Assembly: GCA_022457155.1 (NCBI GenBank)
Contig: JAJGOT010000240.1
Location: 827,001 to 891,000 of the forward strand
Direction: 5' to 3'
Length of the DNA: 64,000 nt
Source: Cladopsammia gracilis
Taxonomy: Eukaryota > Cnidaria > Anthozoa > Scleractinia > Dendrophylliidae
Part shown: one piece after another, positions 1-7,168 of the stretch
Position numbering within the stretch: position 1 is the first letter of the stretch
Layout of the letters: each line of letters begins with the position of its first letter
Position numbers and translations under genes: made by a program
Notes under the pieces: generated by a model
Database searches by the model: none
The model's input: the letters and a program-made list of their open reading frames with translations, nothing else
What the model was told of the DNA's origin: nothing

Positions 1-1
1 T

Positions 2-1144
2 TCGTTGGAAGGCGGGACAATGACCGGAAACCTGGATATGAACTCGCAACAAATCAACAATATTGCAACGCCAACTCTGAAGCGACAACCCACGCCAAAA
101 TCTTATGTGGATAACCAGATAGGAGGTGTGGTAGCCCACACGATGGAATTAGAAGAGAAGATAAAAAAATACGTAAATGAATCGCATATCACGTCAACCT
201 CTCACCCAAAGGACGCATTCCGCTATCTGATGGAAGATGTGGATGAATCCAGCTCTGAACATCATATGACAGTGACTGGGATAAGTGATTTTTCAAATTC
301 GCCGCATCATTTCAACAAGAAGGCCTATGACTTGGAAATCACAAAAGATCTTTTCAATGAATACTCTGGGAGACTTGGATTCAATATGTTCAAACTCCCA
401 GAGGGAGAATACACCGTGTGCGTGGAATTCTTCCCCGCGTCAATGGATGGCGTGAGCGTCAACGTTGTGAGCGCCAGTCTGAATATCAATCAGCAATCAA
501 CTAAGAAGTTTTCGGGGTATTCCAGATCCATCATCCACATGCACAAATGGAGGATTTCCCCACCTGAATTTATTTTCCTGGATTTGAAATGGCGAGGCAC
601 TGCCGAGTCAGCTGCAGAAGGATCCGCAAAGTTGATCATATATGGCATTGCTGGTTCCCAACCTGATGTTGAAAGCAGCGTCTTCGATTCCCCTTTCGTT
701 TTCCAAGCGGGGAAGATGGTCATGGAGACTGACTTGGATTTGAATTCGCACTCCTTGTTGAATTTGCCGCTTCGCCCGTCAAAACACTTCATTTTTGCAA
801 GATTTGTGAAAGGAAAACACGGTGATTGTTTGATCTTCCCAAATGAAGAGGAAGATGAAACAAATTATTGGCAACAATTTGGATCTGACTTCCGGATTTT
901 GAATGTCACGGTTTTCATTCTTCAACGCGGTTCCAACCCAGTGAGTGGAGCAACCATCATCATGACAAGTGTTGTTAAAGGAGATCGCATCACTCGGAAA
1001 GCAGTCAGACCTTCCACCAATTCATTTGGTTCACTGCAGTTCACCTTCAATCTCCATGTTGGGCAGGAAGAAGCTTTCTATCTGGCTCTCTCGGATGGAA
1101 ATGCCATTCAAAGAGCAAAAGCGACAATTCTGATTGAAAAATGA
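2..1144 (+). CDS. Fibre-like structural protein, 5' end cut by the window edge
   Basis: The frame is open from the first bases, so the start lies to the left; the visible part is about 380 residues. Near its beginning is GGTMTGNLDMN, followed by an NNIATP motif and KSYVD. This is the repeat style of phage tail fibres and similar trimeric fibres, in which GGxMxGxLxM strands precede a K-SYVD segment. A second weaker copy (METDLDLNSHSLLNLP) lies about two thirds along. The remainder is predicted mostly beta-strand with no catalytic motif I recognise. The next gene starts 15 bp after the stop, consistent with a virion-protein cluster. A receptor-binding fibre or spike role is inference; the similarity could reflect only a trimerisation repeat. 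Confidence 0.6.
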   Translation, partial: SLEGGTMTGNLDMNSQQINNIATPTLKRQPTPKSYVDNQIGGVVAHTMELEEKIKKYVNESHITSTSHPKDAFRYLMEDVDESSSEHHMTVTGISDFSNSPHHFNKKAYDLEITKDLFNEYSGRLGFNMFKLPEGEYTVCVEFFPASMDGVSVNVVSASLNINQQSTKKFSGYSRSIIHMHKWRISPPEFIFLDLKWRGTAESAAEGSAKLIIYGIAGSQPDVESSVFDSPFVFQAGKMVMETDLDLNSHSLLNLPLRPSKHFIFARFVKGKHGDCLIFPNEEEDETNYWQQFGSDFRILNVTVFILQRGSNPVSGATIIMTSVVKGDRITRKAVRPSTNSFGSLQFTFNLHVGQEEAFYLALSDGNAIQRAKATILIEK

Positions 1145-1159
1145 TTTTCTCCCTGAAAA

Positions 1160-1663
1160 ATGAAGCGAGCGAAGCGAGCCGAGCGAAAACAAAGCATCTT
1201 TGCTTTCAATCACATCAACCCCGCAATTCGGGAAGAAGAACTGGAAGAGATCAAAAAACTTTTTCGATTTTATCACAAAAGATTTTGGTGCCTGAAACGA
1301 CTTTACAGTCGATTCAAGAAGTTGAATCTTTCCCTGAATTTGACTTCCACTGGATTGGTGGCAATCGGCACGATTGCTGGAGCCGCGACTTTGAACCCAA
1401 TCATTTTGGGAGTTATCTCCGGAGTGGGATTGCTTGTGAAAACGGTTCACGAGATGAAGAACCTGAAATCAAAGATTGACATGGCCAAGTTCGCCTTCAC
1501 CACTTATGAAAAAACTCTGACTGAGTTGAGATTTGCTTTGAGATCAGGAAAATTCGACAGGGACGAATTTCTCCCTGCTATGGAAGCGATTGACGGGATC
1601 GTGATCGACTTGGGGTTGAATCTGGAGAGATTTGAGAGGGAATATGACACTCTCTTTGAATAA
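1160..1663 (+). CDS. Small hydrophobic, possibly membrane-active protein
   Basis: A 167-residue ORF begins 15 bp after the fibre-like gene. The N-terminus is basic (MKRAKRAERK). Residues about 55 to 95 form a long glycine- and alanine-rich hydrophobic stretch (STGLVAIGTIAGAATLNPII, then ILGVISGVGLLV) that could be two membrane helices or one hairpin. The C-terminal third is charged and helical (FAFTTYEKTLTELR, then ERFEREYDTLFE). I recall similar small proteins in cnidarian genomes but know no name for them. Size, hydrophobic hairpin and position after a fibre-like gene fit a minor virion or membrane-penetration protein; that role is inference. It ends 31 bp before the stop of the convergent minus-strand gene. 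Confidence 0.6.
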   Translation: MKRAKRAERKQSIFAFNHINPAIREEELEEIKKLFRFYHKRFWCLKRLYSRFKKLNLSLNLTSTGLVAIGTIAGAATLNPIILGVISGVGLLVKTVHEMKNLKSKIDMAKFAFTTYEKTLTELRFALRSGKFDRDEFLPAMEAIDGIVIDLGLNLERFEREYDTLFE

Positions 1664-1694
1664 TTTCATTTCCGCTGGAAATGAAAATCACAGC

Positions 1695-3191
1695 TCACTT
1701 GGGAACGATCTGAACTCTCCAATACCATTCCCCAGCAAACTCCCTAACATCCAGGGGAAGGATCGGCATCCAGAGATCGCTTTCCAGGATTTCTCGCGGC
1801 GGGGCAGGAAAAGGAAAACTGACCTCCAACGAGGCGGGAGTCGACCCCATCGCCACGCAATTATCAAAATGCTCACTGGCCACCAGAAACTGCATTTTGT
1901 CGTTGTCTTTTTCAACCAAACCTTTCACCCGAAATCCCTGGGGAAGAAGCTGATGCATATTCTTCAAATAATCGAATTCTGGATCCATTGGCGCATTTTC
2001 GCAACGCTTCCAAATATCTGGATGGAATGGATTTCGCTCACTCTCGATGAGTTTCACGCGCTTCTTTTCATTTTTCCCCCATTCCTCTTCCGCCTTTTCC
2101 TCAGGAGAGGGCATGTCTTTCGCATTTTCCTCTGCCCAAGCCGCCATTTTTTCCTCATCTGCCCGCGTGTGTTTTTCGCGGTTCGCGGCAGGTGTTTCCA
2201 TCCTGGTTGGTTTCTCCTGGCCTTGCAAAACAAAACAAAACCAGGGCTCAAATTCAGTCTCGCTGATTCTCGCTGAGAACTTCCAGACCCCTTCTGCGAA
2301 ATAATTCACAAAGTCTGTTTCATAGGGGTAATCCAAATACCGCTTGTCAAAATAATCTATAAAATCCTGCCAGACTTTCACGGGAAAATTACTGCCGGTG
2401 TTGGGGTTGAAAAGCACCCGCTTTGTTTGAAACTTTTCCATGTCGGGGGTCAAAGTCATTTCCCATCCCGGATAGCGATTTTTCATCCACTGAAACTTCA
2501 TTCCCCAATTTCGCTGCACATCATCCAGCGCCTTCTGACCCACCACATCTGCGGGGCGAGGAAGAGATTTCTTCTGTGGTTGCAGCGATGCTTTTTCAAC
2601 TTGGAATTTGACCCCATCTCTTCTCCGGGTGAAGGAATTTCTCCCGCTTTTCAATGCATCATGAATTGTTCTCGCATCGATCCCCAACTCAGATGTTGCC
2701 GCCGAAACATTGGGATAAATCTTGGTTGAACTGGGGGAAGTGACTCTGACGGGAATCGCATGCGGTTTTTGGGTGATGGCCGGGATTTTTCCAGCCGCTT
2801 CGGGAAGAGAACCCACCGGTTCCTTGTCGGCAATTCGTTTCATGAAATAATCTTTTCCATTTTTCCTGATTTTCCAACTCTGGCACCAGCCAGTTCTTTT
2901 GAAAGCGCAAGAAACGGCTTGCCTTGTGACTCCGATCCATGCTGCCATTTCGGTTTCGGTTTCAAATTTCGCCAGCGGAGGATCACTGGGAGATTCATGA
3001 ACTGAAAAACGAGTGACTTTTTGGTCGACAATTGTCACTTCCCTCCCGCGAAACTGAAATTTGTTTCTTCCTTCATTGATTGCTTTGTTCAAAGTTTTAG
3101 GAGAAAAATTCATGAATTCTGCCAACTTCGCCTGGGACGAAAATCGCTCGCTGAGCCTTTCTTTGGAAACTGCATCTATCAAAACCCACAT
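1695..3191 (-). CDS. 498-residue protein with three NUMOD/IENR1-like helix-turn-helix repeats
   Basis: I start at the ATG at 3191 (MWVLIDAVSKERL); the open frame extends upstream only from a TTG. Three repeats share the pattern of a helix, a turn around G or F-S, a recognition helix and a basic strand: residues about 18-50 (FSSQAKLAEFMNFSPKTLNK), 75-115 (TEMAAWIGVTRQAVSCAFKR) and 158-200 (VSAATSELGIDARTIHDALK). They resemble the NUMOD1/IENR1 DNA-binding repeats of intron-encoded nucleases, but I see no nuclease domain. Residues about 220-498 are unfamiliar, with an acidic, lysine-rich central segment and a tryptophan-rich C-terminus. Iteron-like repeats sit just upstream of its start. Sequence-specific DNA binding, perhaps to those repeats or to the palindrome array, is inferred. 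It could be an initiator, regulator or terminal protein. Confidence 0.7.
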   Translation of the reverse strand: MWVLIDAVSKERLSERFSSQAKLAEFMNFSPKTLNKAINEGRNKFQFRGREVTIVDQKVTRFSVHESPSDPPLAKFETETEMAAWIGVTRQAVSCAFKRTGWCQSWKIRKNGKDYFMKRIADKEPVGSLPEAAGKIPAITQKPHAIPVRVTSPSSTKIYPNVSAATSELGIDARTIHDALKSGRNSFTRRRDGVKFQVEKASLQPQKKSLPRPADVVGQKALDDVQRNWGMKFQWMKNRYPGWEMTLTPDMEKFQTKRVLFNPNTGSNFPVKVWQDFIDYFDKRYLDYPYETDFVNYFAEGVWKFSARISETEFEPWFCFVLQGQEKPTRMETPAANREKHTRADEEKMAAWAEENAKDMPSPEEKAEEEWGKNEKKRVKLIESERNPFHPDIWKRCENAPMDPEFDYLKNMHQLLPQGFRVKGLVEKDNDKMQFLVASEHFDNCVAMGSTPASLEVSFPFPAPPREILESDLWMPILPLDVREFAGEWYWRVQIVPK

Positions 3192-3328
3192 TTTGATAGG
3201 TGGAAAAAAAATAAATGATTTTCGGAATCTTCTGGGGAACTTTGTTTTGTGGATTTTCAGGAGAAATGCCAACGCCGCAAATCTCAGGAAAAATCAGGAA
3301 TTTCTCGACGAATCTGAATTCTCCGGCG

Positions 3329-3510
3329 AATTCAGGGGGAAAATCTTGACAAATTCAGGGGGATAAAATGTAAATTCAGGAGGACAAATTCTGGCAAATT
3401 CAGGGGGAAAATCTTGACAAATTCAGAGGGACAAATTCTGATGAATTCAGGGGAACAAAATGCAAATTCAGGGGGAAAAATTCACAATTGACAAAATTCA
3501 GGGGACAAAA
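3329..3510. repeat. Eight iteron-like direct repeats of an AAATTCAGGGGG core
   Basis: Cores lie near 3330, 3351, 3372, 3395, 3419, 3443, 3463 and 3494. They are spaced mostly 20 to 24 bp, about two helical turns, and are often followed by ACAAAAT or AAAATCTTGACA. They lie 140 to 320 bp upstream of the minus-strand HTH gene start, so they could be operator or replication-initiator sites. Spacing and cores are seen; function is inferred. Confidence 0.7.
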
Positions 3511-3530
3511 TAAAACTTTCCTGAATTTTT

Positions 3531-3596
3531 GAGTTCATTTTCGCAGGAAAATGAACTCCAAAAAAGTTGACTTCCCCCATCACGTGGGTGGGGAAG
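3531..3596. promoter_or_regulatory. Two adjacent hairpins in the element's non-coding region
   Basis: The first hairpin (3531-3558) pairs GAGTTCATTTTC with GAAAATGAACTC around a GCAG loop. The second (3571-3596) pairs CTTCCCC with GGGGAAG and contains CACGTG. A third weak stem (CCCACA/TGTGGG) near 3836-3858 is followed by a T run. They lie between the iteron-like repeats and the palindrome array. Their roles are unknown; a replication or transcription control region is plausible. Confidence 0.5.
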
Positions 3597-4135
3597 CTGA
3601 AAACTATTTTCTGGAAGAATTTTTTGATTTTATTTTGATTGAAATTTTATAAAATCGTTTGGAGAAATATTTCCCAGAGAAAACCTGGGAATGGATAAAA
3701 TGCAACGAATTTACTGGAGAAAAAGAACATAAAAAAACACTCCCAACAATGTTTTTTTTTGTCAAATATGTTCAACGATGGGGGTCAGAAATAGCGCGCC
3801 TTTTTTTCTCCGGAAAATAGAATTTCGCCAAACCCACAGACAGTTGTGGGGTTTTTTGCCATTTTCTCCTGAGTTCAGCAGAAAAGCAGGGCACAGAGGG
3901 CAGTTTTTTCCCCACAATGGCCCAAAATAGACCCCGGATTGTAAGAATTCTCCCCTTGACAACTTTCCCCAAATTTTGTGTGAATTTTGAGGCCAAATTC
4001 TGCTCCGGGGAAAAAGATTCATGTCATTCCCAGATTTTCAAAGTCATTTCCCCCAGGAAATGAATTTGCATCTCAATTTTGTCCCCGACATTTTTCCGGA
4101 TTGGTTAGATTTTCAAAATTCATTTTCCGGAATTC
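3597..4135. other. Non-coding spacer of the virus-like element
   Basis: No ORF with coding character is seen. The sequence is rich in TTTTCC, GGGAAA and AATTC words and leads into the array through copies of TTCATTTTCCGGAATTC. A similar TCATTTTCCGGAG word lies just after the array near 5590. Confidence 0.5.
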
Positions 4136-5582
4136 ATTTTCAAATTCAAATTCAAATTCAAAATTCAAAATACATTTTTCTGGAGCAGATATTTTTTCCA
4201 GAAATCAAATTCAAATTCAAAATTCAAAATACATTTTTCTGGAGCAGATATTTTTTCCAGAATTCAAAATTCAAATTCAAATTCAAAATTCAAATTCATT
4301 TTTCTGGAACAGATATTTTTTCCAGAAATCAAAATTCAAATTCATTTTTCTGGAACAGATATTTTTTCCAGAAATCAAATTCATTTTTCTGGAACAGATA
4401 TTTTTTCCAGAATTCAAATTCATTTTTCTGGAACAGATATTTTTTCCAGAATTCAAATTCATTTTTCTGGAACAGATATTTTTTCCAGAAATCAAATTCA
4501 TTTTTCTGGAACAGATATTTTTTCCAGAAATCAAAATTCAAATTCATTTTTCTGGAACAGATATTTTTTCCAGAATTCAAATTCATTTTTCTGGAACAGA
4601 TATTTTTTCCAGAAATCAAATTCATTTTTCTGGAACAGATATTTTTTCCAGAAATCAAAATTCAAATTCATTTTTCTGGAACAGATATTTTTTCCAGAAA
4701 TCAAAATTCAAATTCATTTTTCTGGAACAGATATTTTTTCCAGAAATCAAATTCATTTTTCTGGAACAGATATTTTTTCCAGAATTCAAATTCATTTTTC
4801 TGGAACAGATATTTTTTCCAGAATTCAAATTCATTTTTCTGGAACAGATATTTTTTCCAGAAATCAAATTCATTTTTCTGGAACAGATATTTTTTCCAGA
4901 AATCAAACTTCAAATTCATTTTTCTGGAACAGATATTTTTTCCAGAATTCAAATTCATTTTTCTGGAACAGATATTTTTTCCAGAAATCAAATTCATTTT
5001 TCTGGAACAGATATTTTTTCCAGAAATCAAAATTCAAATTCATTTTTCTGGAACAGATATTTTTTCCAGAATTCAAATTCATTTTTCTGGAACAGATATT
5101 TTTTCCAGAAATCAAATTCATTTTTCTGGAACAGATATTTTTCCAGAAATCAAAATTCAAATTCATTTTTCTGGAACAGATATTTTTTCCAGAATTCAAA
5201 TTCATTTTTCTGGAACAGATATTTTTTCCAGAAATCAAATTCATTTTTCTGGAACAGATATTTTTTCCAGAAATCAAAATTCAAATTCATTTTTCTGGAA
5301 CAGATATTTTTTCCAGAATTCAAATTCATTTTTCTGGAACAGATATTTTTTCCAGAAATCAAATTCATTTTTCTGGAACAGATATTTTTTCCAGAAATCA
5401 AAATTCAAATTCATTTTTCTGGAACAGATATTTTTTCCAGAATTCAAATTCATTTTTCTGGAACAGATATTTTTTCCAGAATTCAAATTCATTTTTCTGG
5501 AACAGATATTTTTTCCAGAAATCAAATTCATTTTTCTGGAACAGATATTTTTTCCAGAAATCAAATTCATTTTCAAATTCAT
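4136..5582. repeat. Array of 33 palindromic units with higher-order structure
   Basis: Every unit holds TTTCTGGAA, a ten-base CAGATATTTT spacer, then TTCCAGAA(A), an imperfect palindrome with 8- to 9-bp arms. The first two units read GGAGCAG instead of GGAACAG; one unit near 5140 lacks a T. Units are joined by three linkers: A (AATTCAAATTCA) and B (AAATCAAATTCA) give a 39-bp period, and C (AAATCAAAATTCAAATTCA) gives 46 bp. The order C-A-B makes a 124-bp higher-order unit, and a 372-bp block (three times 124) starting near 4283 is repeated almost exactly near 4655. All reading frames stay open only because the unit lacks stops; the 46-bp linkers rotate the frame, so this is not a gene. Confidence 0.95.
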
Positions 5583-5792
5583 TTTCAAAATCATTTTCCG
5601 GAGCAAATGTACGTGGAAAATCTGCCTAAATGAACTGAAAAAATCTGGGGCAAAATCAGACCTGTCACACGTGGCAAATCTGAAAAAATCAGGAAAAAGG
5701 TTCTGCCCAAATTCACTGAAAAATCACAAAAATATTTTTCAGAATCAGATTCTGAAAAATAATTTGGAGTTTCCTTCCAGATCTCAGCGAGA

Positions 5793-6416
5793 TCAAACTT
5801 CATCGTCCTCATTCTTGTCCTCAAACTCATCGAATTCCGAGGCCGCCTGCACTATTTCCTCCACCAAAACTTCGTCCACAATGCATGTGATCGCTTTCAC
5901 ATTTCCGCAGAAAAGATGTTTGATGGAAAAGACGACTTGCCCGCGGAGAGGACAGCCAATGAGTTCTTTTTGCTTCAAGATGGGTTTCTTTTTCCCATCC
6001 GCGCACAGCTCCCAAAATCTGCAGGAGAAATCCGTTGTGGGAATTTTGGAGGGATAGATTTTTGCGTAAATCTTTTCCTGCTCGGATTTGTCAGTTTTCA
6101 CGAGAATGAAATCTCCCTCCTGAAATCGAGCAAAAGACGGGGAAATCTCTTTGATTGCCTGCTTCTTTTTCATCGCAGCAGAGTTGAAATGTTTGTCCAG
6201 ATTGTTGAAGAAACTAATGAACTCGCTCGGAATATTGATGCCCATAGAAAACGATTCACCCTCATGAAGGAAAATCTTGAATTTGGTTTGGAGTTTCACT
6301 TTGAACCGTGAGTCCATGTGGAGGCAGGGGAGAAGGCAGAAATTAATTTTTCCAGAAGATTTCTTACAGGGGTCTCCGAGAGAGCAGTCGGGGATAGATA
6401 TTTTCTCGGGATTCAT
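5793..6416 (-). CDS. Putative ssDNA-binding replication protein with acidic tail
   Basis: I choose the ATG at 6416 (MNPEKISIPDCSLGDPC) because the upstream extension of the same frame is lysine-arginine low-complexity sequence antisense to a better small ORF. The product is 207 residues. The middle has a beta-rich stretch (EGDFILVKTDKSEQEKIYAK, then IYPSK) and the protein ends in a strongly acidic tail (EFDEFEDKNEDDEV). An OB-like beta-rich body plus acidic C-terminal tail is typical of single-stranded-DNA-binding proteins, and the gene sits near a DNA polymerase. No family motif proves this. An alternative is an unrelated nucleoprotein or chaperone. The stop lies about 210 bp from the palindrome array. 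Confidence 0.6.
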   Translation of the reverse strand: MNPEKISIPDCSLGDPCKKSSGKINFCLLPCLHMDSRFKVKLQTKFKIFLHEGESFSMGINIPSEFISFFNNLDKHFNSAAMKKKQAIKEISPSFARFQEGDFILVKTDKSEQEKIYAKIYPSKIPTTDFSCRFWELCADGKKKPILKQKELIGCPLRGQVVFSIKHLFCGNVKAITCIVDEVLVEEIVQAASEFDEFEDKNEDDEV

Positions 6417-6441
6417 TTTTTGGGAGGAGATAAAAAATGAA

Positions 6442-6627
6442 TTAAATCGCGAAAATCCATTTTTCCATGAACTTGCGATCCTCTTCCGATCGGACTGGGA
6501 GAAAACCAGTGGCCATGTCAACCGCTTTTTGGAAGTTTCTTTCTGCGTCACACGCTTTTTCCCAGTCCGTTTCCTCTTTGATTTTTTTAGCCTCTTTCGG
6601 AGGAGTGGATTTCTTTTCACTTAACAT
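6442..6627 (-). CDS. Small 61-residue charged protein
   Basis: The ATG at 6627 begins MLSEKKSTPPKEAKKIKEE and the ORF ends KFMEKWIFAI. It sits 25 bp upstream of the putative ssDNA-binding gene and 23 bp downstream of the second HTH gene, so the three minus-strand ORFs form a tight cluster. Residues 1-20 are lysine-rich and the rest is probably helical. Its composition looks more like a protein than the overlapping frame does. No family recognised. Confidence 0.45.
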   Translation of the reverse strand: MLSEKKSTPPKEAKKIKEETDWEKACDAERNFQKAVDMATGFLPVRSEEDRKFMEKWIFAI

Positions 6628-6650
6628 TTTTTCTCCAATGGAGAAAAAAT

Positions 6651-7163
6651 TCAAAACGCATTTTGCAAATCCACAAGGTCATTATCCAGCTCAGCCTTTA
6701 GCTCAAGTTGATGTTTATAAAGTCCTTTTTTGGGATACATATGCATAGCATTTTCCAATGTAGCTTTCTTTTTCATGAGACTGATGAATTCATGCAATCT
6801 GGGAGAAACCCAAGTGACTTCGTGCGATTTTTCCCCTGAATCCAGAAAATGAGTTTTTTTCTTGCAGAGTTGATTGAAAAAAACTGTGCGTGATAACCCA
6901 AATCGTTCCCGAATTTCCTCTGCGGTGAAAAAATCTTCCCCATCAATCTGGATGAATGGTGTGTCTTCTTCCTCCTGAATCCAGAACACTTTTTGATCGG
7001 TTCTTCTGGTATATTTAGTGTTGCCCGATTTGAGAACTCGCAAAATCGTTTTGGAGGGAAGCCCCGTTTTTTCGCTGGCTTCTTTGAATGTGAAAAAAGT
7101 TTGCTTTTCTTGTCCTTCCCCTCCGGGGTTCGCTTCGCTCACTTCCTGAATTGAAAACTTCAT
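6651..7163 (-). CDS. 170-residue protein with two helix-turn-helix repeats
   Basis: The start is the ATG at 7163 (MKFSIQEVSEANPGGEG); upstream the frame continues only from a TTG inside the polymerase gene. Two HTH-like segments are visible: residues about 24-55 (FTFKEASEKTGLPSKTILRV, followed by a basic KYTRRTDQKVFWI strand) and 72-105 (FFTAEEIRERFGLSRTVFFN). The first closely echoes the NARTIHDALKSG-plus-RRRDGVKF layout of the third repeat of the 498-residue protein at 1695-3191, so the two genes may be distant paralogues. It is divergent from the polymerase gene, with only 5 to 38 bp between start codons depending on the polymerase start. A DNA-binding regulator is likely; target unknown. 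Confidence 0.65.
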   Translation of the reverse strand: MKFSIQEVSEANPGGEGQEKQTFFTFKEASEKTGLPSKTILRVLKSGNTKYTRRTDQKVFWIQEEEDTPFIQIDGEDFFTAEEIRERFGLSRTVFFNQLCKKKTHFLDSGEKSHEVTWVSPRLHEFISLMKKKATLENAMHMYPKKGLYKHQLELKAELDNDLVDLQNAF

Positions 7164-7168
7164 TTTAA

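Noticed and set aside
1632..2276. 214-codon plus-strand ORF
   Set aside because: Antisense to the C-terminal part of the HTH protein gene, with a low-quality composition.
3987..6057. Long plus-strand ORFs of 548 and 678 codons, and shorter minus-strand ones, across the palindrome array
   Set aside because: They consist of the repeat unit in all frames; the 46-bp linkers rotate the frame and the unit simply lacks stops.
6417..6620. N-terminal extension of the ssDNA-binding-like ORF
   Set aside because: Lysine/arginine low-complexity text opposite a more plausible small gene in another frame; ATG at 6416 preferred.
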